64,000 bases of DNA from Microbacterium sp. Root180 (GCF_001428485.1 NZ_LMHS01000003.1:62001-126000); one strand, 5' to 3'. Positions 36,169-45,771 are shown, counted from the stretch's first letter. The notes: generated by a model from the sequence alone, not told the origin. Program-made: numbers and translations.

Positions 36169-36219
36169 ACTCAGCGCCCGGTGTCGCGGCGATGCCTGCG
36201 TTCCATCCGGGCGCTGAGT
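36169..36219. repeat. Intergenic inverted repeat between the FKBP and PrsW genes
   Basis: ACTCAGCGCCCGG (36169-36181) and its exact complement (36207-36219) flank a 25-base loop. It lies 77 bases past the PrsW stop on the minus strand, so it could be that gene's terminator. Confidence 0.65.
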
Positions 36220-36295
36220 TGATCTGCCCTCAGGATGCCGGGGCGGGAGCGAACGTGTCAAGACCCTCCCCGTGACGCCCGCCGCCCACCCGACG

Positions 36296-37507
36296 TCACG
36301 GGGCGAACAGCGCCGCACGCGCCGCGACGGTGCGCTGCAGGAGCACCCGCTCGTCCTCGGCGGCGTTCGGGTCGCGCCCCGTGATCGCCCGCTGCCGGGC
36401 CGCGGCGAGGGACGTGGCATCCGTGATGAAGCCCTTCATCAGCGCCGTGCGGTCGCCGCGCAGCGTCGCGGCCCACGCGAGCCCGGCCTTGCGGCCGGCG
36501 CCGGTCGCGAGCATGTCGGCCTCCTGAGGGGTGAACCAGCCCGCGTCGGCGTACTCCCCCAGTCGCCGGCGCGTGAGACGCGACTCCTCGCGGCGCAGTG
36601 CGATGACGCCGAGGAGGAACCCCACGAACAGCGGCACCTGCAGCGTGAGGTAGAGGCCCCAGAAGTCGCCGAGCACGGCCGAGGCGTTCCAGATCGCATG
36701 CAGGATCGTGGCGCCGATCATGCCCACGATCCACGCGCCGAACGCCCGCGCTCCGCGCGAGCCCCGGCGGGCGGCGAGCCCCAGCGCGAAGCCGGTGACG
36801 CTCGTGAACATGACATGGGCGAACGGCGACAGGATGCCGCGCATGAAGAACGTGATCGTGGTGTCGGCCGCGCCGCCCTCGAGGAAGCTGATCGCGAAGT
36901 ACTGGATGTTCTCGGTGAAGGCGAAGCCGGCGCCGATGAGGGCGCCGTAGACGATCCCGTCGACCGGCCCGTCGAAGGCCCTCCGCGCGACGAGGAAGAT
37001 GATGTACACGCCCAGGCCCTTGCCGAACTCCTCGACGATGGGGGCCTGGATAATCGCGGACACCGCTTCGGCCTCGGGGGTCGTGGCGCGACCGAAGACC
37101 ATGGTGAGAAGGACATCGACGCCGAGCGCGATGCCGACCGCCGCGATAGCGCCCCAGGCGACGGCGAAGATCACCAGTCCGCGCGGCTCGGGCTCCCACC
37201 TGTCGACGATCCGGACAGCGAGCAGCACGCCCGCGAGCGGGATGAGCGCGAGGAGCATGCCGATGAGCGAGGCCGCCGGCCCGATCGCGTTCAGGAAGTA
37301 GCCGACGAGGGCCACGAGGACGACCACCAGGATGCCGGCGATCCAGATCGGCGCCGTGCGGCCGCGCTTCGGCGGGACCGGCATCACGGCGGGCGAGACC
37401 GTCGCCGGCGCGATGGCGGCCGGAGTCGCGTGCCGGGGCTGGGCGAGTGCCGACGGGAAGTCAGGAGGCACCAGCGATGGCCGCTCGTCACCGTGCGCGG
37501 ACGTCAT
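36296..37507 (-). CDS. PrsW-family intramembrane metalloprotease
   Basis: A 403-residue polytopic protein. After a Pro/Ala-rich cytoplasmic start come about eight transmembrane segments. Catalytic motifs of the PrsW/CPBP group are present: APIVEEFGKGLG with the Glu pair, FTENIQYF, and the metal-binding His in SPFAHVMFTS and LHAIWN. PrsW cleaves anti-sigma factors in Bacillus; the target here is unknown. A cytoplasmic tail of about 100 residues follows. TAGGCT lies six bases before the ATG. Confidence 0.92.
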   Translation of the reverse strand: MTSAHGDERPSLVPPDFPSALAQPRHATPAAIAPATVSPAVMPVPPKRGRTAPIWIAGILVVVLVALVGYFLNAIGPAASLIGMLLALIPLAGVLLAVRIVDRWEPEPRGLVIFAVAWGAIAAVGIALGVDVLLTMVFGRATTPEAEAVSAIIQAPIVEEFGKGLGVYIIFLVARRAFDGPVDGIVYGALIGAGFAFTENIQYFAISFLEGGAADTTITFFMRGILSPFAHVMFTSVTGFALGLAARRGSRGARAFGAWIVGMIGATILHAIWNASAVLGDFWGLYLTLQVPLFVGFLLGVIALRREESRLTRRRLGEYADAGWFTPQEADMLATGAGRKAGLAWAATLRGDRTALMKGFITDATSLAAARQRAITGRDPNAAEDERVLLQRTVAARAALFAP

Positions 37508-37568
37508 GGGCTCAGCCTATGGCCGTCCAGGCCCCGAGCCCGGCGTGCGCGGCGGGTAGGTTGGAGGA

Positions 37569-38432
37569 ATGCGTTTCGCCCATGTGATCCGGCCTGGGTC
37601 CGACGACCCTCGCCTCGTCCTCGTGGACGGCGACGACGCCGTGCTGGTCGATGAGCTGTTCGATGGGGCGCCGCGGCGGCTGGAGGATCTCATCGCCGGC
37701 GGCGACGCCCTGCTCGATCGTGTGCGCGAGACGGCGGATGCCGGGGTGCGGCATCCGCTCGCCGGCGTCCGCTACGCATCCGCCCTGCTCAACCCTCCGG
37801 TGATCCTCGCGATCGGCCTGAACTACGCCGCGCACTCGAGCGAGCTCGGTCTGAAGACCGACTCCACACCCACCGTGTTCGTGCTGTGGCCGAACTCGCT
37901 GACCGGCCACGACGCGACGACGACGTGGCCGCGGTCGCTCAGCGAATCCGTCGACTACGAGGCCGAGTTGGGAGTCATCATCGGCAGGCCGGCCAAGGAC
38001 GTCTCCGCCGACGACGCACTCGACCACGTGTGGGGGTACACCGTGGTCAACGACATCACCGCACGCGACATCCAGTACTCCGAGGCGCAGTGGTCGCGGT
38101 GCAAGTCCTTCGACGGCTTCACGCCGACGGGACCCTTCGTCGTGACGCGGGACGAGATCCCCGACCCGCAGGACCTCCGCATCTGGACGGTGCTCGACGG
38201 TCACACGATGCAGGATGCCTCCACCGGCCAGATGGTCCGCACGGTCGCGACCCTCATCGCACACCTCTCGAAGTCGGCCACGCTGCTTCCGGGCACGCTC
38301 ATCTCGACGGGCTCCCCCGGCGGGGCGGGCTACTCGCGCGACCCACAGGTGTTCATCCGCGATCGGTCGACGGTGACCGTGGGGATCGACGGCATCGGCG
38401 AGCTCACCACGCACTGCCGCATCATCGGCTGA
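37569..38432 (+). CDS. Fumarylacetoacetate hydrolase family protein
   Basis: A 287-residue FAH-fold enzyme. The metal-binding residues are in DYEAELGVIIGRPAKDV and the preceding GLNYAAHSSELG; the C-terminal STGSPGGAGYSRDP and the late GELTTHCRIIG are typical. Members hydrolyse or decarboxylate beta-diketo or 2-hydroxy-diene acids. No aromatic-degradation genes are adjacent, so the substrate stays open. TAGGTT sits six bases before the ATG with GGAGGA between. Confidence 0.92.
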   Translation: MRFAHVIRPGSDDPRLVLVDGDDAVLVDELFDGAPRRLEDLIAGGDALLDRVRETADAGVRHPLAGVRYASALLNPPVILAIGLNYAAHSSELGLKTDSTPTVFVLWPNSLTGHDATTTWPRSLSESVDYEAELGVIIGRPAKDVSADDALDHVWGYTVVNDITARDIQYSEAQWSRCKSFDGFTPTGPFVVTRDEIPDPQDLRIWTVLDGHTMQDASTGQMVRTVATLIAHLSKSATLLPGTLISTGSPGGAGYSRDPQVFIRDRSTVTVGIDGIGELTTHCRIIG

Positions 38433-38442
38433 CACACGACGA

Positions 38443-38472
38443 AGCCCCCTCGCCGCGATGCGGGAGGGGGCT
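38443..38472. terminator. Bidirectional terminator between the FAH-family and DUF4190-like genes
   Basis: AGCCCCCTC (38443-38451) pairs with GAGGGGGCT (38464-38472), with further CCGC/GCGG pairing inside. It lies between two converging stops and can serve both. Confidence 0.8.
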
Positions 38473-38485
38473 CGGCCGACGAGTG

Positions 38486-38938
38486 CTAGTCGCTGACGTT
38501 CGAGCAGTCCACCGGGAGCCCGCGAACGGTGATGGTGCCCTCGAATCCGACCGCCTGGCACGCCTGGTACGTCTCGGTCCCGAAGGTGATGAGCGGGATG
38601 ATCACTGCGAAGAACAGGATCACGCCGAGCACCATCAGCACGGCGCTGATGATGATGGCGGCGAGCGCGAAGCCGTTCTTGTGTCCGGCCTTGCGGCTCT
38701 GCACGAGCGCGATGATGCCGAGGATCAGCGCGATGAGCTGCACGAAGAACGACAGGATGAACGCGACGATGCCCATCGTCCGCCCGGGGACGGGGGCGTC
38801 CACGGGTGCGCCGTACGCCGGCGGCGGTGCCGACGCGTACTGGGGCGCGGCGCCGTACTGCGGCTGCGGAGCGCCATAGGCCGGTGGCGCCGGCGGAATG
38901 TTCGACGCGGGGTCGTTGGGGTTCTGCGGATCGGTCAT
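38486..38938 (-). CDS. DUF4190-like membrane protein with Pro/Tyr-rich N-terminus
   Basis: A 150-residue protein. The first 50 residues are rich in Pro, Ala, Tyr and Gln (PPAYGAPQPQYG), a cytoplasmic low-complexity region. Two transmembrane segments follow (about 54-77 and 91-115) with the short loop VQSRKAGHKNGFALA, as in DUF4190. A small external C-terminal part contains two Cys residues (YQACQAV and VDCSN) that could form a disulfide. Function is unknown. AGAGGAA precedes the ATG. Confidence 0.82.
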   Translation of the reverse strand: MTDPQNPNDPASNIPPAPPAYGAPQPQYGAAPQYASAPPPAYGAPVDAPVPGRTMGIVAFILSFFVQLIALILGIIALVQSRKAGHKNGFALAAIIISAVLMVLGVILFFAVIIPLITFGTETYQACQAVGFEGTITVRGLPVDCSNVSD

Positions 38939-39025
38939 GCGTGTTCCTCTCGCGTAGGTCTGTGATCGACCGTAGCGGGCGGCGCGGCGGCCCGGCAATC
39001 ACCGCGCCGGTGCCGGGCGCGCGGG

Positions 39026-40504
39026 TCAGATCTGCGGATCGTCGACGACGATCGGCTCGTCCACGGTCGCGATGACCGGAATCGCGGCCGTGATGACCTC
39101 CAGTCCGGACAGCCGTGCCGGCGAGAGCTGCTTGGCGACCTCATCGGCCGACATGAGCCCGGCCTCGACGACGAGGTCGCCGACATTGCGCCCTGTCAGG
39201 AGTGCCGCCTTGGCGAGAGCCGCGGAGGCCGCGTACCCGATGAACGGGGTGAGCGCCGTCACGACGCCGACGGAGGAGCCGACCATCGCCCCGAGCCGCT
39301 CACGATTGGCCGTGATGCCGTCGACGCAGTTGACGCGCAGGGTCCACATGGCCCGGCGCATCCAGGTGATCGACTGGAAGATCGAGTGCGCGATGACCGG
39401 CTCGAACGCGTTGAGCTGCAGCTGCCCGCCCTCGACCGCCATCGTGACAGTGAGGTCCGCGCCCGCGACGGCGAAGGCCACCTGGTTCACGACCTCGGGG
39501 ATCACGGGGTTGACCTTGCCGGGCATGATGCTCGACCCCGCCTGACGGGCCGGGAGGTTGATCTCGCCGAAACCCGCCTGCGGACCGGACGACAGCAGTC
39601 GCAGGTCGTTGCAGATCTTCGACATCTTGATCGCGTTGCGCTTGAGCGACGAGGAGAACGACATGAAGGCGCCCGTGTCGCTCGTGGACTCGACGAGGTC
39701 GGTCGCGAGGTCGAGGTCGAGACCGCTGATCTCGCGCAGGTGGCGCAGCACGGCCGCGCTGTAGGCGGGATGCGTCGTGATGCCGGTGCCGATCGCCGTC
39801 GCGCCCATGTTGATCTCGTAGAGGAGATAGGCGTTCTCGTTGAGTCGGCTGTAGTCCTCGCCGAGGGTCGTCGCGAAGCCGTGGAACTCCTGCCCGAGCG
39901 TCATGGGCACGGCATCCTGCAGCTGCGTCCGCCCGACCTTCAGGACGTCGTGGAACTCGACCGCCTTGGCGAGGAAGGCCTTGCGGAGCAGATCGAGTTC
40001 GTCCAGCAGGGAGCGGAGGTCGAGGCCGAGCCCGACCTTGATCGCCGTCGGATAAACGTCGTTCGTCGACTGGCTGCGATTGGTGTGGTCGATGGGCGAG
40101 AGGTAGGCGTAGTCGCCCTTCTCTCGTCCGGCCAGCTCGAGCGCGATGTTGGTGATGACCTCGTTCGCGTTCATGTTCGTCGACGTGCCGGCCCCGCCCT
40201 GGATGACGCCCACGACGAACTGGTCGTGATGCTCACCGTCGATCACGAGCTGTGCGGCGCGGTCGATGAGGTCGGCCTTCTCGGCATCCAGCACACCGAT
40301 CTCGCGATTGGCGCGGGCCGAGGCCTGCTTGACCATCGCGAGCGCGACGACGAGGTCCTTGTAGACCGAGATCGGCCGCTTCGAGATGGGGAAGTTCTCC
40401 AGTGCGCGGGCGGTGTGGATGCCCCAGTACGCGTCGGCGGGGATCTCGAGGGATCCCAGGGAGTCGGTCTCGGTGCGTGTGCGCGTCATTGCGTCCAGAG
40501 CCAT
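39026..40504 (-). CDS. aspA: Aspartate ammonia-lyase
   Basis: A 492-residue enzyme converting aspartate to fumarate and ammonia. The fumarase/aspartase signature GSSIMPGKVNP is present, with upstream conserved blocks GGAGTSTNMNANEVI and NDVYPTAIK. The N-terminal GSLEIPADAYWGIHTARALENF is typical of aspartases rather than class II fumarases (HT-RA-ENF is shared with AspA). AAGGA lies eight bases before the chosen ATG. Fumarate could link to the dicarboxylate genes, though they are 30 kb away. Confidence 0.95.
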   Translation of the reverse strand: MALDAMTRTRTETDSLGSLEIPADAYWGIHTARALENFPISKRPISVYKDLVVALAMVKQASARANREIGVLDAEKADLIDRAAQLVIDGEHHDQFVVGVIQGGAGTSTNMNANEVITNIALELAGREKGDYAYLSPIDHTNRSQSTNDVYPTAIKVGLGLDLRSLLDELDLLRKAFLAKAVEFHDVLKVGRTQLQDAVPMTLGQEFHGFATTLGEDYSRLNENAYLLYEINMGATAIGTGITTHPAYSAAVLRHLREISGLDLDLATDLVESTSDTGAFMSFSSSLKRNAIKMSKICNDLRLLSSGPQAGFGEINLPARQAGSSIMPGKVNPVIPEVVNQVAFAVAGADLTVTMAVEGGQLQLNAFEPVIAHSIFQSITWMRRAMWTLRVNCVDGITANRERLGAMVGSSVGVVTALTPFIGYAASAALAKAALLTGRNVGDLVVEAGLMSADEVAKQLSPARLSGLEVITAAIPVIATVDEPIVVDDPQI

Positions 40505-40622
40505 GGTGCTGGTCCTTGTGGGTTGGTCACGGCGGTGTGGGAACGCCTCAACCCTACGCGCGGACCCGGCGCGGCACCGGTGTACTCCGGGTACACCCGG
40601 CGCACCGCCGTGTACATCGCGT

Positions 40623-41597
40623 CTATCGCGCGGGCTTGCGCGAGAACACCTCGAGACGCTCCTCGGGCGTGAGCCGCGACATCCGCTCCACCCACTCGGC
40701 GGAGAAGAAGTCGCCGGTCGGGGCATCGACGACGGGCACGACGGCATGCGTGATCGTGTCGTCGTAGACGTGGACGAGGTGGAAGGACTGCCCGGCGTCC
40801 ATGCCGTTCACCTCGGACGCCGGCCGGGCCAGGTTCATCGTGTAGCAGGTGGCCGCGGCCACACTGACCGGGACACCCACGAACGTGCCGTTCGTGGAGT
40901 AGTGCAGGTGACCGGCGAGGATCGCCCGCACGTCGGAGCCGGCGATCGCCTCGGCGAGGCGGCCCTGGTCGCGCAGCTCGAGGATGTCGAAGAGCGGCAC
41001 ATGCGACGGCAGAGGCGGATGGTGCATCGCCAGCACCGTTCCGAGCGGCGCGGGCGTGGCCAGCACGTCGGCGAGCCACTCGAGCTGGGCGGCGTCGAGA
41101 TCCCCGTGGTGCCACCCCGGCACCGTGGAATCCAGCACCACGAGCCGCAGTCCTCCGAGGTCCCACACGCCTGTCACCGGCTGCTCGGAGGGCTCGAGCC
41201 CGAGCAGGTCGCGTCGCAGAGCGGGACGCTCGTCGTGGTTGCCGGCGACCCAGATCACCGGTGCGCCGAGGCGCGCCGCGATCGGTTCCACCGCCTCGCG
41301 CAGGGCGAGGTAGGCCTCGGGCTCGCCGAGGTCGGTGAGGTCGCCGGTGAACACGATGGCATCGGGGCGGATGCCGGTCCTCTCCGCCGCCTCGAGGGTG
41401 AGCGTCAGATTGGCCGCCGTGTCGAACCGGCCGGCCAGCGCGCGGTTCCCCGCCAGCAGATGGGTGTCGCTGAGGTGCAGCAGCGTCCGCCTCGCGGGGG
41501 CGTACTGCCCGAACCGGACGGATGCCGCGGCCTCCGCGTGACCGGGGAGTCCGGGCGAGGCGCCGTCGGCGGCGGAAGAGGGTGGCGTGGCGACCAT
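40623..41597 (-). CDS. Metallophosphoesterase (CpdA-like)
   Basis: A 324-residue calcineurin-type phosphoesterase. The metal-binding motifs are in order: HLSDTHL (D-x-H), FTGDLTD (GD), AGNHDE (GNHD), MHHPP and AGHLHYS (GHxH). CpdA-type enzymes hydrolyse cyclic nucleotides or related phosphodiesters; a cAMP role is possible but not shown. The N-terminal 35 residues are not conserved. TAGGCT lies six bases before the ATG, with GAGGGA between. Confidence 0.9.
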   Translation of the reverse strand: MVATPPSSAADGASPGLPGHAEAAASVRFGQYAPARRTLLHLSDTHLLAGNRALAGRFDTAANLTLTLEAAERTGIRPDAIVFTGDLTDLGEPEAYLALREAVEPIAARLGAPVIWVAGNHDERPALRRDLLGLEPSEQPVTGVWDLGGLRLVVLDSTVPGWHHGDLDAAQLEWLADVLATPAPLGTVLAMHHPPLPSHVPLFDILELRDQGRLAEAIAGSDVRAILAGHLHYSTNGTFVGVPVSVAAATCYTMNLARPASEVNGMDAGQSFHLVHVYDDTITHAVVPVVDAPTGDFFSAEWVERMSRLTPEERLEVFSRKPAR

Positions 41598-41628
41598 TCC
41601 CTCAGCCTAGGGCCGGGCTCGGACGGGC

Positions 41629-41961
41629 TCAGTGGTTGAAGATGATCAGCAGCAGGCCGCCGGCGACCGCCGCCCCCGCGACGCCGAACGAGAGGTAGGC
41701 ACCGACGAGCGCCATGCGCTTCTGCCCGTCGGTGAGCGGGCTCCGCTTGGCGGCCTTCGCAGCCGCCTTCTCGGCCTTGCGGGCCTCCTTCTCGGAGATG
41801 ACGGTGATCGCGTCGGTGAACTCGGCCGGCGCCACGACGGGCGCACGACCGGCACGGACCAGGAGTCGGAGGCCCGTGGCATAGGCGGCGACGACGATCG
41901 TGGCAGAGATGAAGGCGGCGACGAACACCTGGACGAAGGCCAGCCAGTTGATGACGATCAC
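41629..41961 (-). CDS. Small membrane protein coupled to the phosphate transporter
   Basis: A 110-residue protein with two transmembrane segments (about 5-30 and 85-107) joined by a cytoplasmic loop rich in Lys, Ala and Glu (EKEARKAEKAAAKAAKR). The GTG start overlaps the transporter stop by four bases and has GGAGG six bases upstream. The tight coupling suggests a role with the phosphate transporter; no known domain is visible. Confidence 0.8.
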   Translation of the reverse strand: MIVINWLAFVQVFVAAFISATIVVAAYATGLRLLVRAGRAPVVAPAEFTDAITVISEKEARKAEKAAAKAAKRSPLTDGQKRMALVGAYLSFGVAGAAVAGGLLLIIFNH

Positions 41962-43253
41962 GCGTCGCCTCCGCTCTTCGGTCCGCGCGCGGATCGCTCG
42001 GCGGCTTTGGCGGCCCTCTTGGCTTCGGCCTCCTGCGCGGCGCGCTGGCGGGCCTCCTCCCGAGCGATGGCTCGCTGACGTCGCGTGGGCGGCGGGTTGC
42101 GCTTGACCTTGACCGCCTTGCCGGAGTCCGCCACCTCGCTCATCGCGTTGGCCGCGGTGACCTCGTCGCGGCGCGAGCGCATGTACAGGAACAGGATGAT
42201 CGCCACCGCGATGATCGCGTCGATGATCACACCCCACACCGGCAGCCAGACCACGAGCAGTGCGGCGAGCGCTCCCACGGTGCCGGCGGCGGGGAGGGTG
42301 AGCAGCCAGCCGACCATGATGCGGCCCGCGGTCCGCCAGCGCACCGTCGCGCCGCGTCGGCCCAGGCCCGAGCCGATGACCGATCCCGACGCCACCTGCG
42401 TCGTCGAGAGCGCGAAGCCGAGGGCGCTCGAGGCCAGGATCGTCGAGGCCGTCGAGCTCTCGGCGGCGAAGCCCTGCGCGGGCTTGACGTCGGTCAGTCC
42501 CTTGCCCAGGGTGCGGATGATGCGCCAGCCGCCCATGTACGTGCCGAGGGCGATGGTGATGGCGCACGCGAAGATCACCCACGTCTGCGGCTCGGGGTCG
42601 CTCGCCGACTGGAGGCCGGAGGTGATCAGGAGGAGGGTGATGATGCCCATCGTCTTCTGCGCGTCGTTCGTGCCGTGCGCGAGGGCGACCAGCGAGGACG
42701 TGAAGATCTGGCCGACGCGGAACCCGTCGCGGCCGTCGGGCCTGCTGTCGTAGCGGCGCGTGATCGCATACGCGATCTTCGTCGCCGAGAACGCGATGAT
42801 GCCCGCGGTGAGCGGCGCGATGATCGCGGGGAGGATCACCTTGGACATCACGACGCCGAAGTCGATCGCCGCGACGCCCACGCCGACGATGGTGGCGCCG
42901 ATGAGACCGCCGAAGAGCGCGTGCGAGGACGACGAGGGCAGCCCGAGCAGCCACGTGAGCATGTTCCAGGTGATCGCGCCGATGAGACCGGCGAAGATGA
43001 TCTCGGGGAAGATGGCCGCGGAGATCTCGGATTCGTTGATGATTCCGCCCGAGATCGTCTGGGCGACCTCGGTGGACAGGAACGCCCCGACCAGGTTCAG
43101 CAGAGCGGCCAGCAGCACCGCCGTCTTGGGCTTGAGAGCGCCGGTCGCGATGGGCGTCGCCATCGCGTTCGCCGTGTCGTGGAAACCATTCGTGAAGTCG
43201 AAGAACAACGCGAGTGCGATGACCAGCACGATGATGAGGGTTGCGGTTTCCAC
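41958..43253 (-). CDS. pit: Low-affinity inorganic phosphate transporter, PiT family
   Basis: A 431-residue membrane transporter coupling phosphate uptake to cations. Both PiT repeats are present: FDFTNGFHDTANAMATPIATGAL at the start (core GFHDTANAMA) and LAHGTNDAQKTMGII in the middle. About ten transmembrane segments are followed by a basic cytoplasmic tail of about 70 residues. The GTG start has GGAAAG upstream. A PHO-box-like direct repeat lies 63 bases upstream of the gene. Confidence 0.94.
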   Translation of the reverse strand: METATLIIVLVIALALFFDFTNGFHDTANAMATPIATGALKPKTAVLLAALLNLVGAFLSTEVAQTISGGIINESEISAAIFPEIIFAGLIGAITWNMLTWLLGLPSSSSHALFGGLIGATIVGVGVAAIDFGVVMSKVILPAIIAPLTAGIIAFSATKIAYAITRRYDSRPDGRDGFRVGQIFTSSLVALAHGTNDAQKTMGIITLLLITSGLQSASDPEPQTWVIFACAITIALGTYMGGWRIIRTLGKGLTDVKPAQGFAAESSTASTILASSALGFALSTTQVASGSVIGSGLGRRGATVRWRTAGRIMVGWLLTLPAAGTVGALAALLVVWLPVWGVIIDAIIAVAIILFLYMRSRRDEVTAANAMSEVADSGKAVKVKRNPPPTRRQRAIAREEARQRAAQEAEAKRAAKAAERSARGPKSGGDA

Positions 43254-43315
43254 CGTTCGCTTTCCGTAAGGGGATGTGGAGAAGATGCCGACGGGATCGG
43301 CGTGACGAACGAACA

Positions 43316-43337
43316 GTTCACCTTGAGTTCAGGAACC
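43316..43337 (+). promoter_or_regulatory. PHO-box-like direct repeat upstream of the phosphate transporter
   Basis: Two 11-base units start with GTTCA: GTTCACCTTGA (43316-43326) and GTTCAGGAACC (43327-43337). This is the unit length and core of PhoP boxes in Streptomyces. A -10-like AAGGAT of the minus strand lies upstream near 43354-43359, so the box would be downstream of it, a position that fits repression of a low-affinity transporter during phosphate starvation. Confidence 0.5.
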
Positions 43338-43443
43338 GGCAACCGGCCAGAAAGAATCCTTACACCGCCCCGCCCTGCGGTCAACTCGGGACGCGGTGCG
43401 GGAGGAGGGGTCTCCCGCCCTCCGACACGGCTACCGTGGGACC

Positions 43444-45567
43444 GTGACCGTTCACGACACCCCCGCAGCAGCATCCGCCCCCGTCGCCGAATCACGGCCC
43501 GTCGTCCGCAGCCATCACGGCGACGACGTCGAGGACCGTTACGAGTGGCTGCGCGCCAAGGAGGACGTGGCCGTCCTGGCGCACCTCGAGGCGGAGAACG
43601 CGTACACCCAGCAGCGCACCGCGCACCTCGACGGATTGCGCGCGAAGCTCTTCGACGAGATCAAGGGCCGCACTCTGGAGACCGACCTGTCGGTGCCCAC
43701 GCGCCGCGGCGACTGGTGGTACTACGGCCGCACGATCCAGGGCAAGCAGTACGGCATCCAGTGTCGATCTCCGCTCTCCTCCCCCGACGACTGGACGCCG
43801 CCGGAGCTCTCGCCCGAGGCGGACGTCCCCGGCGAGCAGATCCTCCTCGACGGCAACGTCGAGGCGGACGGCCACGAGTTCTTCTCGCTCGGCAGCTTCG
43901 AGATCTCGAACGACGGCACCCTCATGCTGTACGGCGTCGACGTCGCCGGCGACGAGCGCTACACCGTGCGCGTGCGCAACGTGGTGACCGGCGAGCAGCT
44001 TCCCGACGAGATCCCGGGCACCTTCGCCGGGGCCACGTTCTCGCCCGACGGGCGCTTCATCGTCTACACCACCGTCGATGACGCGTGGCGGCCCGACACC
44101 GTGTGGCTGCACGAACTCGGCACCCCCGTCGACAGCGACGAGAAGCTGTTCCACGAGCCCGACGAGCGGTACTGGGTCGGTGCCGGCTTCACCCGCAGCG
44201 ACCGCTTCCTCATGATCGAGGTGGGGTCGTCCATCACCTCCGAGGAATGGCTGGTGGATGCCGCGGCCCTGCGCACCGAGCCGCGCGTGGTGTGGCCCCG
44301 GTCCGAAGGGGTCGAATACGAGTCGTCCCACGCCGTGATCGACGGCGAGGACGTGCTCTTCGTGCTCCACAACGACGGCGCCCTGGACTTCGAGCTCGTG
44401 CGGGTGGCGGCATCCGATCCCCGCGGCGAGCGCGCCGTCGTGATCCCGCACCGCCCCGGACATCGGCTGCTCGGCGTCTCGACGTTCCGGGACTGGGGCG
44501 TGGTGGGCTATCGCCGCGGCGGACTCCCCCGCCTCGGCCTGCTCGACTACACCACCGGCGACGTCAACGAGCTCGAGTTCGACGAACCGCTCTACGCCGT
44601 CGGATCCGGGGGCAACCCGGAGTGGGCTCCGCCGCTGCTGCGCATCGGATACGGCTCGTTCACGACCCCCGGCACGGTCTACGACTACGACCTCGCGACC
44701 GGCGACCTGCTGCTGCGCAAGCGCCAGCCGGTGCTCGGGGGCTACGACCCGGAGGCCTACGCCCAGGCACGCGTGTGGGCGACGGCGCAGGATGGCACGC
44801 AGATCCCGCTCTCGCTCGTCTGGAAGCGCTCGTTCGGCGACGCAGGCGAGACGCCGCGGCCGCTCCATCTGTACGGTTACGGCTCGTACGAGCATTCGAT
44901 CGAGCCCGGGTTCTCGGTGCCGCGCCTGTCGGAGCTGGACCGCGGCGTGATCTTCGCCGTCGCCCACGTGCGCGGCGGCGGCGAGATGGGTCGTCAGTGG
45001 TACGAGGACGGCAAGCTCCTCCACAAGCGCAACACCTTCACCGACTTCGTCGACTGCGCCCGGCATCTCGTCGACCACGGGTACACCACGCCGTCGCAGA
45101 TGGTGGCCGAGGGCGGCTCCGCGGGCGGTCTGCTGATGGGCGCCGTCGCCAACCTCGCGCCGGAGCTGTTCGCGGGTGTGCTGGCCGACGTGCCGTTCGT
45201 CGACGCGCTCACCACGATCCTCGACCCCTCGCTCCCTCTGACCGTGATCGAGTGGGACGAGTGGGGCGACCCCCTGCACGACGCCGACGTCTACGCCTAC
45301 ATGAAGTCGTACTCGCCCTACGAGAACGTGCGGACGGATGCTCCCTACCCGCGGATCCTCGCCGTCACGTCGCTCAACGACACCCGTGTGCTCTACGTCG
45401 AGCCGGCGAAGTGGGTCGCGCGTCTGCGCGAGGTCGGCGCCGACGCCCTCCTCAAGTGCGAGATGGTCGCCGGTCACGGCGGCGTCTCCGGCCGCTACAA
45501 CGCCTGGCGCGAGCGGGCGTTCGAACTGGCGTGGATGCTCGACGTGCTCGGCGTCGCCGACGCCTGA
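43444..45567 (+). CDS. S9-family oligopeptidase B-type peptidase
   Basis: A 707-residue cytoplasmic serine peptidase. The N-terminal seven-bladed propeller domain spans about 70-410. The catalytic domain has the nucleophile Ser559 in GGSAGGLLMG; the Asp and His of the triad are expected in SLNDTRV and VAGHGGVSGR. Oligopeptidase B cuts after basic residues in short peptides. TACCGT lies six bases before the GTG start, so the mRNA may be leaderless. Confidence 0.94.
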   Translation: MTVHDTPAAASAPVAESRPVVRSHHGDDVEDRYEWLRAKEDVAVLAHLEAENAYTQQRTAHLDGLRAKLFDEIKGRTLETDLSVPTRRGDWWYYGRTIQGKQYGIQCRSPLSSPDDWTPPELSPEADVPGEQILLDGNVEADGHEFFSLGSFEISNDGTLMLYGVDVAGDERYTVRVRNVVTGEQLPDEIPGTFAGATFSPDGRFIVYTTVDDAWRPDTVWLHELGTPVDSDEKLFHEPDERYWVGAGFTRSDRFLMIEVGSSITSEEWLVDAAALRTEPRVVWPRSEGVEYESSHAVIDGEDVLFVLHNDGALDFELVRVAASDPRGERAVVIPHRPGHRLLGVSTFRDWGVVGYRRGGLPRLGLLDYTTGDVNELEFDEPLYAVGSGGNPEWAPPLLRIGYGSFTTPGTVYDYDLATGDLLLRKRQPVLGGYDPEAYAQARVWATAQDGTQIPLSLVWKRSFGDAGETPRPLHLYGYGSYEHSIEPGFSVPRLSELDRGVIFAVAHVRGGGEMGRQWYEDGKLLHKRNTFTDFVDCARHLVDHGYTTPSQMVAEGGSAGGLLMGAVANLAPELFAGVLADVPFVDALTTILDPSLPLTVIEWDEWGDPLHDADVYAYMKSYSPYENVRTDAPYPRILAVTSLNDTRVLYVEPAKWVARLREVGADALLKCEMVAGHGGVSGRYNAWRERAFELAWMLDVLGVADA

Positions 45568-45587
45568 CCTGACCTGCCCTGCCGAGG

Positions 45588-45653
45588 TCAGGAGATCTGC
45601 CGACGTCAGGACCGGTCTGCCGGCATCGGTCCTGATCCGGGAAGGTCTCCTGA
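45588..45653. repeat. Nested inverted repeats upstream of the DUF559 gene
   Basis: An outer pair TCAGGAGA (45588-45595) and TCTCCTGA (45646-45653) encloses an inner pair TCAGGACCG (45606-45614) and CGGTCCTGA (45627-45635). The units also form direct repeats of TCAGGA followed by TCTGCCG. The rest of the 204-base gap shows no gene. Confidence 0.75.
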
Positions 45654-45771
45654 TCCCGGGTGCAACGTGATCTGAGCCGCCGGCTCCTCCACACACCTGC
45701 ATGGAGGCGAGGAGCCCACCGGCGCGCTCAGAACGACGATCGTAGGGGACGCGCGCGAGCACGCTTGGCGG

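Noticed and set aside
37738-37765. GGATGC/GCATCC inverted pair inside the FAH-family gene as a terminator
   Set aside because: It lies early in the coding region with no nearby gene end; it is better explained by the general frequency of the hexamer.
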